A DNA stretch of 35,538 nucleotides from Oligoflexia bacterium (GTDB lineage: Bacteria > Bdellovibrionota > UBA1018 > CAIPTA01). Of the stretch, positions 1 to 7,801 are shown piece by piece; position 1 is the stretch's first letter; each line of letters begins with the position of its first letter. The stretch spans positions 1-35,538 of the forward strand of contig CAIPTA010000086.1 in assembly GCA_903867855.1 (NCBI GenBank). The letters are read 5' to 3'. Made by a program: the position numbers and the translations under genes. The notes beneath the pieces were generated by a model. It had not been told where the DNA came from, did not search any database, and saw only the letters and a list, made by a program, of their open reading frames with translations.

Positions 1-1
1 G

Positions 2-142
2 ATCCTTTTGCGCCGCTGCGTGGAAACGCAAATGAACGTGCTGGTGGATCATCTTTACTACCAAGCCATAAAGAAATATCCAGAGTGCAAAGCCGACTAT
101 CAAACAATTGCCGGCGCCCTCTTGCCCGATCTCTTAAAGTAA
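2..142 (+). CDS. 3' end of an unidentified protein (5' partial)
   Basis: The frame is open from the first bases of the window and closes with TAA at 140-142, giving the last 46 residues of a protein that starts upstream. The visible tail contains RRCVETQMNVL and ends in LLPDLLK. It looks helical and has no motif I recognise. The stop lies 2 bp from the stop of the convergent methyltransferase gene, the same tight tail-to-tail spacing seen at every other convergent junction here, which supports it being a real gene end. Function unknown. Confidence 0.55.
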   Translation: MLLRRCVETQMNVLVDHLYYQAIKKYPECKADYQTIAGALLPDLLK

Positions 143-144
143 GC

Positions 145-1077
145 TTATTTTTGTAAAATTATAATCGAGTTAAGGCCGAATCGTTGAAAAAATTTAAGGC
201 GACCCAAGCGAGATTCTATTCGCCATGTGTAAGCGTAGATTGCTGCAGCTAAATAGTGAAAGGACTCCCCTAAAATTGGCAGCAGCGGGTTTATCTGAGT
301 GGTAGACTGCGAAACAAAACGAAGGCCGCCCTTTTCCTCAAGGAGCCCTCTCCACCCATCAGGCGACCACTCTCTAAACTCATCCTTCCAATGCTTCAAT
401 CCACCAAAAGGCGGAGGAAAAGGATAGTCCTTCAAGCTCGACAAATTTATAGGCCTCGATTTTAGTTCTGCGGAATTTTTCACCGCCACTGTATCTACTT
501 TTTGTTTTCGTTCAAAATGCTTGAGTAGCAAGTGGTAAAAAGCTCTTTTCAAGATATACACCTGAAACAGAAGTAGATTATAAACCTTAGATGCCCGAGT
601 GGGCACAATACAAATAAAGTAGCCTCCAGGCTTCAGCACCCTATTCACTTCTTGTAATGCCTTTGTCTTGTCACCCAAATAAATTAAAACATGGGAGGCG
701 AAAACCATATCGAAGGAATTATCTGGAAAAGGAATCGCCTCAATGGAAGCACCCTGCAACTTGATATTCGGAAAGCCCATCGCGGCAATCATTTCTCTAG
801 CATTCTGTAATCCATGGGCGTGCTGATCCAAAGTAGGATCCTCTAAATCGGAAGCCACTACTTCATCAGATAATTTTGAGAGCAGACAGGAGTAAAAACC
901 GTTGCCGCAGCCCACTTCTAGCACTTTGCCAAATTGTTTCACGGGGAAGAGTTGCTCATAACTGAGAAATTCCGTAAAACGCCGTTCGAAATAGGCAGGC
1001 CAAAACTCGAACCGACTAAAGTCTTTCTTACAAACGCTTTGGATGTGTTTTAGGACTGAGAGCTGCTCTTGATTCAT
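145..1077 (-). CDS. Class I SAM-dependent methyltransferase
   Basis: A 310-residue protein with a Rossmann-type methyltransferase core. Motif I is VLEVGCGNG at residues 52-60, a likely acidic ribose-binding Asp is near residue 77, the motif IPFPDNSFDMVFASHV is at about 115-130, and LKPGG is at 148-152. This order is typical of the Methyltransf_11/UbiE-like group that transfers a methyl group from S-adenosylmethionine to small molecules or lipids; the substrate cannot be told. The C-terminal half is basic and less conserved. It starts at ATG 1077 with no strong Shine-Dalgarno sequence. It lies 44 bp downstream of a secreted-protein operon on the same strand and may be its last gene. Confidence 0.85.
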   Translation of the reverse strand: MNQEQLSVLKHIQSVCKKDFSRFEFWPAYFERRFTEFLSYEQLFPVKQFGKVLEVGCGNGFYSCLLSKLSDEVVASDLEDPTLDQHAHGLQNAREMIAAMGFPNIKLQGASIEAIPFPDNSFDMVFASHVLIYLGDKTKALQEVNRVLKPGGYFICIVPTRASKVYNLLLFQVYILKRAFYHLLLKHFERKQKVDTVAVKNSAELKSRPINLSSLKDYPFPPPFGGLKHWKDEFREWSPDGWRGLLEEKGGLRFVSQSTTQINPLLPILGESFHYLAAAIYAYTWRIESRLGRLKFFQRFGLNSIIILQK

Positions 1078-1121
1078 GCACTAGTAGAGTATCAGGAAGC
1101 TCGCAAAAATACGAAATCTCC

Positions 1122-2489
1122 TTAAAATGGATTTGCCAAACAGGCTGAACTAGGGCCAGAGAGCTGTCGATTGTCTGGAGGATCGTTCCAATAGTCAGGC
1201 ACGCATTTATTCGCTAGTAGAAGCGTATTTATTTTTGCAGCCGTTGATCGCAACAATTTAATGTCTGCGTCAGACGAGTGTTGACTGAAAAAATTCCACG
1301 GATCACTTTTCTTTGCAGTTAGTCTTTGCGCAACCGTGAGCAGGCTATTCATGTAGCCACGAATTGAGCGCTTATTTAGATTGGATCTGAAAAGCGTGTC
1401 TCGAAAGTTGTTCGCCAAAAGCAAATCACTCACTCGATCTAAATCGTTGGCATAAAAATTCACAAAATTGTCCATACTATTTTGAAAATGGATTAAATGC
1501 ACAATCTGGTCCTCAGTGGGGAATTGGTGCGCCATCTGTAATTTTTGAATATCTGAGCAGACGGAAAAAATTTTCGCCATATTATAAAATTTTCGTAAGT
1601 CGGAGTTCTCTAGGTCGATTGGAATTGGCAGATTGCCGCTATTGTAGTTTTGATAGGTACTATAATACATTCCCATCACTCCGAATCCATGGCCATCTCC
1701 AAACAAGGCTCGATGGGTGCACAGCTTACTCGTATCAGTAATATTGGCAATGGATTCATGAGGCGTTTCTAAATCACCACAAACCTCTAATCCAAAATTT
1801 GAAACACCCAAATTTTTTCCTACCAGGGGCATATTCCGCAGAAACCCTCGTAAATTGTGCCGATTAACGGCATCGATAGCATTGCTTTCGTGGGCGAGCA
1901 TATAGGCAAGAACGCCTGTATCGGCAGCTTTCGATTCGTTCGGCGCCACACCATCCCATCCAGCTAAAATTTCTACCTGAGGCAAATCGCGTTTAATTTC
2001 AATAGCCACCTGCGGCTCTGTGGAATAACAGCCCCAACCATAGAAAGTATGCATTGTCTTCGCTGAAGGATGCGAAGCGAGCGTATGATACAATTGCAAA
2101 TCATCAATCGAGCCGATCGCCCCATAAAATCCATTTACATGATGGGAAGTTATAATAAAGCTCGTTAGCTGACGATGCGCTTGGTCCATATTCGTAAGCG
2201 CTTTTTCAATTTCAGCGGGAATATTTGGGAGTCCATTAGGAAATGCCTGCCTTAGCTTCGGATCGGAGTGAATCCGATCTCCATCCATTTTTTTTAGTTC
2301 CGCTAAAAATTTCTTCTGTGCATCAGTTAGTACAGGGAACACAATAAAATTTTCATGCCGAGCCAGGGCGGCCTTGCGCGCCACCTCTTCTTCCTGAAAG
2401 TTCAAATTTATGTTAATGAAAAGAATGTCTGCAAACGCCGTACGAGCCAAAAATAAAGCAATTAGGAGAAATCCAAATCCTCTTTTCAT
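1122..2489 (-). CDS. Secreted caspase-like (clan CD) cysteine peptidase candidate
   Basis: A 455-residue protein with a Sec signal peptide ending in RTAFA at about residue 20. The middle resembles the caspase/gingipain/CHAT fold: a hydrophobic strand leads to SHHVNG (His116/His117), then about 37 residues later a second strand ends in GWGCYS (Cys154), followed by a helix and a strand ending in AGWDG. A His at the end of one strand and a Cys at the end of the next is the clan CD arrangement; the usual GHG is replaced by HHV. The C-terminal 200 residues are unrecognised. ATG 2489 overlaps the stop of the upstream 130-residue gene (ATGA) and has a GAGG 8 bases upstream. Peptidase activity is inferred, not shown. 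Confidence 0.5.
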   Translation of the reverse strand: MKRGFGFLLIALFLARTAFADILFININLNFQEEEVARKAALARHENFIVFPVLTDAQKKFLAELKKMDGDRIHSDPKLRQAFPNGLPNIPAEIEKALTNMDQAHRQLTSFIITSHHVNGFYGAIGSIDDLQLYHTLASHPSAKTMHTFYGWGCYSTEPQVAIEIKRDLPQVEILAGWDGVAPNESKAADTGVLAYMLAHESNAIDAVNRHNLRGFLRNMPLVGKNLGVSNFGLEVCGDLETPHESIANITDTSKLCTHRALFGDGHGFGVMGMYYSTYQNYNSGNLPIPIDLENSDLRKFYNMAKIFSVCSDIQKLQMAHQFPTEDQIVHLIHFQNSMDNFVNFYANDLDRVSDLLLANNFRDTLFRSNLNKRSIRGYMNSLLTVAQRLTAKKSDPWNFFSQHSSDADIKLLRSTAAKINTLLLANKCVPDYWNDPPDNRQLSGPSSACLANPF

Positions 2490-2878
2490 GGTTTTGCCTC
2501 ACGAAGCTTTTTCCATTCCAGCACTGCCATTCGCAAACTTTCTAACTTTGCTCTGGGAATAGATTTATAGGCACTTTGCAATTCCTCTACGCTAAAATAA
2601 CCCGCTCTAGAGAAAATCTCATCTCGAGCAAAGGCATCAAAGCTTGAAACATTATCCTGAATATCTACTGCAGTGAAAACCTTGTCCCGCTCAGCCTCAG
2701 TAGGGCGATCCGAGGGATCATAAGAGTGTTCCACTATCACCTTATTTTTATGCGGGCCTGTTAACGCTGAAACATCAATATTTTCATTCATAGGGCGCAC
2801 ACGCACGGGAATATAGTTGTCTGCGTAGACAAGGATGGGGGAAAGTAGAACTAAAATATGGAAGATAATGATTTTCAT
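2486..2878 (-). CDS. Small secreted protein of unknown function
   Basis: A 130-residue protein with a signal peptide (hydrophobic residues 3-17, likely cleavage after VYA at about 19). The mature part has a proline-rich N-terminus and a charged helical C-terminus, with no cysteines and no family I recognise. It is translationally coupled (ATGA) to the downstream caspase-like gene, which makes it a candidate partner, inhibitor or chaperone of that protein (inference). Its only Shine-Dalgarno-like sequence, GGTGG, lies inside an 11-bp inverted repeat, and a 14-codon leader reading frame ends exactly at its start codon. Confidence 0.7.
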   Translation of the reverse strand: MKIIIFHILVLLSPILVYADNYIPVRVRPMNENIDVSALTGPHKNKVIVEHSYDPSDRPTEAERDKVFTAVDIQDNVSSFDAFARDEIFSRAGYFSVEELQSAYKSIPRAKLESLRMAVLEWKKLREAKP

Positions 2879-2919
2879 TTTCCACCAAAACTAGAGCTTA
2901 ACCTTTGTGAATCGGCCAT
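2875..2919 (-). CDS. Possible 14-codon leader peptide in the hairpin loop
   Basis: A short frame, MADSQRLSSSFGGK then TGA, begins just after the first arm of the inverted repeat at 2878-2931 and ends in an ATGA overlap with the start of the 130-residue gene. Ribosomes translating it would have to unwind the hairpin that hides the downstream ribosome-binding site. It has no clear Shine-Dalgarno sequence of its own, so translation is speculative. Confidence 0.25.
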   Translation of the reverse strand: MADSQRLSSSFGGK

Positions 2920-2931
2920 CTTGGTGGAAAA
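2878..2931 (-). promoter_or_regulatory. 11-bp inverted repeat over the ribosome-binding site
   Basis: Arms at 2921-2931 and 2878-2888 are perfect reverse complements (TTTTCCACCAA / TTGGTGGAAAA in transcript sense) around a 32-base loop. The downstream arm contains the only Shine-Dalgarno-like GGTGG and its last base is the A of the start codon of the 130-residue gene. No T-run follows, so it is not an intrinsic terminator. A translational switch is the natural reading. Confidence 0.55.
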
Positions 2932-2938
2932 CTTAAAT

Positions 2939-4168
2939 TTATTTAGCGTCTTTGCTGGATTCGCTAGTACCCACACCAGATTGCCCTGACGCCGCACTAG
3001 GCTTCCCTCTCGATCGAGTATCAAGCATCTTCGGGCTGGCAGGATTGCTCGCCGGCAAGTCGCCAAATTGCTGTCGCAAGAGAGGATTCTCGCACGAAGT
3101 AGCCAGCAACTTTAGGGAGGCCACATTGGCGCTACCGGCATTCGGCGAAATCCAATTCTTATCAAACTTAACTTGGGAACCAAGAGCCAAGTTTTGTCGC
3201 TGAGTTTTGGCGTTCAACCCGTTAGGGTAAAACATTTTGGCGGTATGGGTGCCATCTGCAGAATTGAGGAGCTTCGTTTCAAAACCATTCGAAAAATGGG
3301 CAGTCACACTTAGCAATTCTTGGCGTTGCGATTGGTGATTGGTTTGGAATACACAGCGGAGACCATCCATCTTTGCAACTGGCCCAGGGCTCTGGAAGCG
3401 ACTTCCCAAAGTATTCATGCCCGGCTCGATAAGATTTTTATACACTGCCGCTCCAACCAGCACCGGCCAAGCAACAGCAGCACCAACGCAGCTACCAGGA
3501 ACTTTAGAAAGATCAAAATCAGGGCTCGTAATCGGCATATTTGCCTGATCCAAAAGCCACTGAACGCCACAACCCCAAAAGGTGATTCCTGCGCCAGCCA
3601 AATAAACGGCAAAAATTACTCCATCATCCACGCCAAAAATAGCTTGCGCAGAGTTCTCGAGGAGCGAGAACGAAAGCACACGTTCTATTACAGAGACGGA
3701 GCCAACCGTAGTGGCTGCATGCAATAGCTTCGCGATGCTCGCTGCATTTTCCGTGGGAGATAGCCATGGCTGAAATGTCCACGACACGCCATTTAAGGTA
3801 AACTCTCCCTTATCTTGATCTATAACCTTAAGGTGAATCAGCTGTTTCGATTTCGAATCGCGAATCAAAACTTCCTCTCCACTCGCAGTAATCGTTATAG
3901 ATTGAGCCCCCTTCGTTAGGCCGGGAATATTTTCTAGGCCAGTGATTTCCTTGCTGGTGAGAAAGGCCTGCAGTTTATCTAAAAGTTTATCGCCATGCGG
4001 AGCTACATTGAAAAGGGCAACTGTTTGCTGAACAATTTTTTCCCTGCTTACATGAGCTAAACCTTTTTCTTCGGCCAGAGCCTGAAGGCTTTGAGAGAGC
4101 AGAACTATATAAATGATATTTATAAATTGTTTCATCATGCATTTAGGATAGAGGCATTTCCCCAGCAT
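2939..4168 (-). CDS. Secreted or membrane-associated protein of unknown function
   Basis: A 409-residue protein. A signal peptide-like stretch (MKQFINIIYIVLLSQSLQALA) begins at internal ATG 4135. ATG 4168, used here, has the better ribosome site (AGGGTGAC just upstream), so the start is uncertain by 11 residues. Two hydrophobic, glycine-rich segments in the middle (around VYLAGAGITFWGCGVQWLL and GAAVAWPVLVGAAVY) could be membrane helices. The C-terminus is a low-complexity tail rich in Ser, Gly, Lys and Asp. No catalytic motif was recognised. It lies 60 bp upstream of the 130-residue and caspase-like genes on the same strand and probably heads their operon. Confidence 0.65.
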   Translation of the reverse strand: MLGKCLYPKCMMKQFINIIYIVLLSQSLQALAEEKGLAHVSREKIVQQTVALFNVAPHGDKLLDKLQAFLTSKEITGLENIPGLTKGAQSITITASGEEVLIRDSKSKQLIHLKVIDQDKGEFTLNGVSWTFQPWLSPTENAASIAKLLHAATTVGSVSVIERVLSFSLLENSAQAIFGVDDGVIFAVYLAGAGITFWGCGVQWLLDQANMPITSPDFDLSKVPGSCVGAAVAWPVLVGAAVYKNLIEPGMNTLGSRFQSPGPVAKMDGLRCVFQTNHQSQRQELLSVTAHFSNGFETKLLNSADGTHTAKMFYPNGLNAKTQRQNLALGSQVKFDKNWISPNAGSANVASLKLLATSCENPLLRQQFGDLPASNPASPKMLDTRSRGKPSAASGQSGVGTSESSKDAK

Positions 4169-4210
4169 GTCACCCTGAATGCGAGCTAACCATATCTAAC
4201 TAGGCACAAA

Positions 4211-4239
4211 TTGACAATACGCGTTAACTCCGCTATAAA
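4211..4239 (+). promoter_or_regulatory. Near-consensus sigma-70 type promoter
   Basis: TTGACA at 4211-4216 and TATAAA at 4234-4239 are separated by exactly 17 bases. Transcription would start near 4246, about 30 bases before the start codon of the small secreted protein at 4278. The -35 is perfect and the -10 matches five of six bases. Confidence 0.65.
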
Positions 4240-4277
4240 TGCCTCATTAGAATTTAACAAAAACCAGGAGAATCCCA

Positions 4278-4640
4278 ATGAAAACAGTACTTTTCGCCCT
4301 ACTCTTGCTCGCCCCAACAAGCTTCGCTAACGCAGCCAATTACTATACTGGCAATGAAGGTGATGCCATGGTTAACCTAACCGTGAATGACAATGGCTCT
4401 GCAAGCCTAATTGGTGGCTGCACAGTAGTAAACATCGATCGCGATTTCAATACCCGCGGAGTTCCCATGAACGCCGTGGCCAGTGGCGGCCCCATTACCA
4501 TGCACTGGGAACAGCTCACAATTGTAGCCACGCAAGATCGTGCTGACGATGAAATTGAAATGCGCTTTTCTGATAAACGCCAAACAGCAAAACTAAAAAA
4601 AGTAAGCAAATTGCCACAGAATATGTCGCATTGCCTTTAG
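4278..4640 (+). CDS. Small secreted protein of unknown function
   Basis: A 120-residue protein with a clear signal peptide (MKTVLFALLLLAPTSFANA). The mature part of about 100 residues is beta-rich, with two cysteines (about residues 48 and 119) that could form a disulfide joining the C-terminus to the core. No family recognised. AGGAG ends 8 bases before the ATG, and a near-consensus promoter lies directly upstream, so it is likely a strongly expressed single gene. Its stop is 6 bp from the stop of the convergent HEAT/vitellogenin-like gene. Confidence 0.75.
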   Translation: MKTVLFALLLLAPTSFANAANYYTGNEGDAMVNLTVNDNGSASLIGGCTVVNIDRDFNTRGVPMNAVASGGPITMHWEQLTIVATQDRADDEIEMRFSDKRQTAKLKKVSKLPQNMSHCL

Positions 4641-4646
4641 TCGTTT

Positions 4647-6347
4647 TTAAAGAGAACTAACGTGAGTGGCCGCCTGCATGAGCACAGTGGTGCAAGCATT
4701 TTGCAGGGAACTCAGCACCTCGCTAGTACTACACTTTTGTAACGAACCCCGAAAAGCCTCATTCCAAGGTGCAATCTGCATCGCCTGAACGGCAGCCGTT
4801 CGCACCTTGGGATCAGCGTCTTGCAAGCTTACACTCAAGGTAGAAACCGCAGCACTAGTAGTGTAATACCGCAAACTAAATACAGCCTTGGCTCTTGCCA
4901 GTGAATCACTCGCACTGTTGATCACCGAATTAATATCGCTATAAAACTCCACTCTTCCACTATTTCCCATTGTATCAAGCAAGGCTAGTTCACGCCCTAA
5001 ATTAGGATTCGATTGCAATGCATTCCACTCAGCCTGAATGCTCGCAATTGCCGTATCCACCGCCGGAGAGCTTGAGGCGTTTTGCAAAGAAGCACCAAGG
5101 GCAAATCCCGCTCCTTGAGCTAAATCAGAATTCGATTCCGTTTTCATCGTGTTTTCCAGAAAACTCTTCGTGGTATCATCTAGGGTAGCTTGAGTGGTGG
5201 TGAGAGCGGAAAGCACTCCTCCCTTCGCCATCACGGAGGCATTTTGATCTTCATACAATGCCACAAGGGCCGCCTGCATGGCAGGAGTGGCAACAGTAGC
5301 TAACCCCCCAACAATGGTACTAAACAAGGCAGAACTTGCTCCCTGAGCGATAATATCTGGTGTTAGCAGCGTCGTAAGCTGAGGAAGCAATGATTCCTGG
5401 CTACGCAAAAGATAGGTTAAATCTCCGAACACTTTCAGACGCTCAGATTTACTTAAGGTTTGAATTCGGCGCAGATCATTAGAAACCACTTCCCAATTGA
5501 TCCCGTTAAAGTCTGGGTGATCACTCTTATCGGTACTGGCCACCAACAACAGACTATCTTTACTCCTCAATCCCGCTAGCTCCTTCGCACTAATGCCGAT
5601 CCCTTTTGCCTGATGGTCAAAGTCGATTGAATAAATGCTTTTTGTTTTAATTCCGCTCGCCGATTTTCCAAGCCGTAATTCCTCCACGCCACGCACAGAA
5701 TGAGGTATGCCAAGCGCCATATCCCACAGCATGATATTTTCGGAATGGAGAATCTCAGGAGCCACCGCAGAAGCCAGGTATAAGAGCTTTCGTTTCGCTT
5801 TTTGTAAAAATCCACTTTTGCCATCTAGGCTTGAAAATGTAGCCGAGTAGGCACCAACCGTATCTGACTGCACGGGGAAGGCCCAGTTCGCAAGGAGATC
5901 TTTCAAAATATTTAGCTGATCGCGTTCTCTTGATGAGCTTTTTTTGTCAGAAAAGAGCTGCAAGTTAGTACCATCCGTACTCATGTGAATACGGATAGAG
6001 GTAGGGCTTAACGCCTTTTGCTCCTCAATATTATTGCGTACAATTGCATCGAAGCCAGTAGAGTCCACATGAAAAACATCGAAGCTGAGTTCGCCATGAT
6101 ATTTTATTTCAGGGATCGTATTACTTAATCCTTGAAAGGAAATTTGCCTACTGAACTGATACACGTATTGCTCTCCAGCGCGAGGAGAAAAATGCAGCGA
6201 TTCCCCAGGCAGCGTAGAATCCACAAAACTACTCGCCGGATTTCTACCTTCCAGTACTGCGCTTTGCTTCGTTACCGAATAAAAGGCAGCCATAGTGGAA
6301 ACGCCCAAGCCCAGTGCTAGTAGCCCAAATTTTATTTTGCGGGACAT
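4647..6347 (-). CDS. Vitellogenin-N/HEAT-like secreted protein, possible lipid-transfer protein
   Basis: About 566 residues. I chose ATG 6347 (MSRKIKFGLL) because the longer frame opens only with TTG at 6383 and reads into the upstream gene. A signal peptide or membrane anchor is followed by a beta-rich region (about 40-280) that includes GEQYVYQFSRQISF and YHGELSFDVFHV. A helical repeat region (about 290-566) contains LLDTMGNSG and a HEAT-like DADPKVRTAAVQAM. A beta domain followed by a helical superhelix with an aLxxmGNxG signature is how large lipid transfer proteins (vitellogenin, MTP) begin, so I suggest a distant relative. A plain HEAT-repeat protein is the alternative. It overlaps the partner gene upstream by about 16 bp. 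Confidence 0.55.
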   Translation of the reverse strand: MSRKIKFGLLALGLGVSTMAAFYSVTKQSAVLEGRNPASSFVDSTLPGESLHFSPRAGEQYVYQFSRQISFQGLSNTIPEIKYHGELSFDVFHVDSTGFDAIVRNNIEEQKALSPTSIRIHMSTDGTNLQLFSDKKSSSRERDQLNILKDLLANWAFPVQSDTVGAYSATFSSLDGKSGFLQKAKRKLLYLASAVAPEILHSENIMLWDMALGIPHSVRGVEELRLGKSASGIKTKSIYSIDFDHQAKGIGISAKELAGLRSKDSLLLVASTDKSDHPDFNGINWEVVSNDLRRIQTLSKSERLKVFGDLTYLLRSQESLLPQLTTLLTPDIIAQGASSALFSTIVGGLATVATPAMQAALVALYEDQNASVMAKGGVLSALTTTQATLDDTTKSFLENTMKTESNSDLAQGAGFALGASLQNASSSPAVDTAIASIQAEWNALQSNPNLGRELALLDTMGNSGRVEFYSDINSVINSASDSLARAKAVFSLRYYTTSAAVSTLSVSLQDADPKVRTAAVQAMQIAPWNEAFRGSLQKCSTSEVLSSLQNACTTVLMQAATHVSSL

Positions 6348-7156
6348 GACAAGTTCCCAAAGGAATAACAATATCCATTCCAAAGATATAAATTATTGTC
6401 TAAGAGCCTCGTCCATCCGTTAGAAGAGAATAGGTTGAAATAGTCTAAGAAGGCATACACCCTTCCCTTAAGAAACTGCACCATGGCATTGATCATTACG
6501 AGCGGTTTATTGCCATCGAAAGTGATGCGCGCATTTAAGTTAGATTGCGCATCGATGATATCCAACTGACCACCCACCCCGCCGCGAATCACCAAAAGCT
6601 TTGCATAGCCTTCTAAAAATCCAGCGGCGCTTGCATCAGCCGACATTGTTACACCAAGCGAAGAGAGGCTTGCTGGAATTCCAATCACTGACATATTTTG
6701 TACCGATACATCCGCCATCACCCGAGCACCGCCGTCGATTTCCAACGTCACGGGGCCAACAGGATAAATAAGTAAAGGAGCGCGAATTTCGGTGGGAAGA
6801 ATTCCAGCGGTGATTCCTCCGTCTATGCCAGACACATAAGAGGTGCCACTAAAGATGCGTTTTCCGAAACCGTAGACTTCCGTATAGGTTACGCCATCAA
6901 TTGTGTTCGGAGGATTCGACATCGCCATCATAGCTTCGAAAACGAGGCCCAGAACCCCGAGCCCAACAATGGACTGCACTTGGTTCGTGCCACTTGCCAC
7001 ACCGGTAACCATCCCGGCTGAAAAGTTACTACCCAGCGCGTCAACTTTTTGCGACTGGCTATAGAAATTGGAATTGTCTGCCCCGCTCGCGAAAGGCGCG
7101 AAAAGAAGAAGCAGAACAACTAAACGCAGTACACGGAAACAGTATAAATTGACCAT
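6332..7156 (-). CDS. Secreted beta-rich partner of the vitellogenin/HEAT-like protein
   Basis: About 274 residues from ATG 7156 (MVNLYCFRVL). A signal peptide with a leucine/valine core ends at ASGA. The mature protein is rich in Gly, Val and Ser with alternating hydrophobic residues, suggesting long beta sheets; examples are GPVTLEIDGGARVMADVSV, EGYAKLLVIRGGVGG and FLKGRVYAFLDYF. No named family is recognised. It is the first gene of a two-gene unit whose second member is vitellogenin/HEAT-like, so it may supply the rest of a lipid-binding cavity (inference). The longer frame would start with TTG at 7163-7165, which lies inside the -10 box, so ATG 7156 is preferred and the mRNA would be nearly leaderless. 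Confidence 0.65.
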   Translation of the reverse strand: MVNLYCFRVLRLVVLLLLFAPFASGADNSNFYSQSQKVDALGSNFSAGMVTGVASGTNQVQSIVGLGVLGLVFEAMMAMSNPPNTIDGVTYTEVYGFGKRIFSGTSYVSGIDGGITAGILPTEIRAPLLIYPVGPVTLEIDGGARVMADVSVQNMSVIGIPASLSSLGVTMSADASAAGFLEGYAKLLVIRGGVGGQLDIIDAQSNLNARITFDGNKPLVMINAMVQFLKGRVYAFLDYFNLFSSNGWTRLLDNNLYLWNGYCYSFGNLSCPAK

Positions 7157-7164
7157 ATATGTCA

Positions 7165-7193
7165 ATTATATACACGGAAACTGGTTTTGTTAA
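7165..7193 (-). promoter_or_regulatory. Promoter with perfect TATAAT, apparently giving a leaderless mRNA
   Basis: On the minus strand TTAACA (7193-7188) and TATAAT (7170-7165) are 17 bases apart. Only 8 bases separate the -10 box from ATG 7156, so transcription should begin within 1-2 bases of the start codon. No Shine-Dalgarno sequence is present. Confidence 0.5.
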
Positions 7194-7300
7194 GGCATAT
7201 TAATAATCAAATATAGATACGTAATATCAAATAGATGGCGAGTGATAAAACATTAACGCGAGCGATCGAACGCCAAATTGTTAAGTCCGCGGGATGCGGC

Positions 7301-7756
7301 TTATTTATTCAGGGAGGACGTGGGCACAAAGACGCTCTGCCAGCCAGTGGTCGAGATCTGCAGCTGATTGTTCCCATCCAGCTGTAGAGCAAAATTGGCT
7401 CCGCCAGCGAGGGTGAGCCTCAAGATCAGGGGAGCTGCATCACCAAGCTGAATCTGATCTTCAGAGATAGTGGCGGTAACTTCTCCTCCGTCAGAGCAAA
7501 TATCCGAGGTGCCCGAAGCCCACAGACCCTTATTCGTTTTTACGAATCGCAAAAAAAGTGATCCACCTTGCGGAGTGATAGTCATCACCAAGGGCTTGCC
7601 ATCAGTTTCAGAGGTTTCAGTCCAGCTAGAAGAAAAGCTAGGCACACCAAAAAGCCCTCCGAGAGAGGCAAGATCGGTGGCGCAATTGGCATGAGCAGCA
7701 GCTCCAAGAGTAAAGTTCAGTAGGAGCACAAATGGAAACAAGAAAGCATTCTTCAT
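7301..7756 (-). CDS. Small secreted protein of unknown function
   Basis: About 151 residues from ATG 7756. A GTG two codons upstream is equally well spaced from an AAGG ribosome site. The signal peptide ends at AAAHA, followed by a mature beta-rich domain of about 125 residues. There are two cysteines (near the mature N-terminus and mid-protein, in SDICSDGG) that could pair. The alternation of strands and size recall small lipocalin-like or copper-resistance-like barrels, but nothing diagnostic is seen. It lies 46 bp downstream of ppk2 on the same strand and may be cotranscribed. Base composition is slightly more GC-rich than its neighbours. Confidence 0.65.
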   Translation of the reverse strand: MKNAFLFPFVLLLNFTLGAAAHANCATDLASLGGLFGVPSFSSSWTETSETDGKPLVMTITPQGGSLFLRFVKTNKGLWASGTSDICSDGGEVTATISEDQIQLGDAAPLILRLTLAGGANFALQLDGNNQLQISTTGWQSVFVPTSSLNK

Positions 7757-7801
7757 GGCCACAAATTACCTTGAACAGTGTGGGAAACTCAAGCGAGAAA
7801 T

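Noticed and set aside
2875-3066. A 63-codon minus-strand frame ending at the start of the 130-residue gene
   Set aside because: It opens with TTG inside the 409-residue gene in another frame. Only its last 14 codons, which begin with an ATG in the hairpin loop, were kept as a possible leader.
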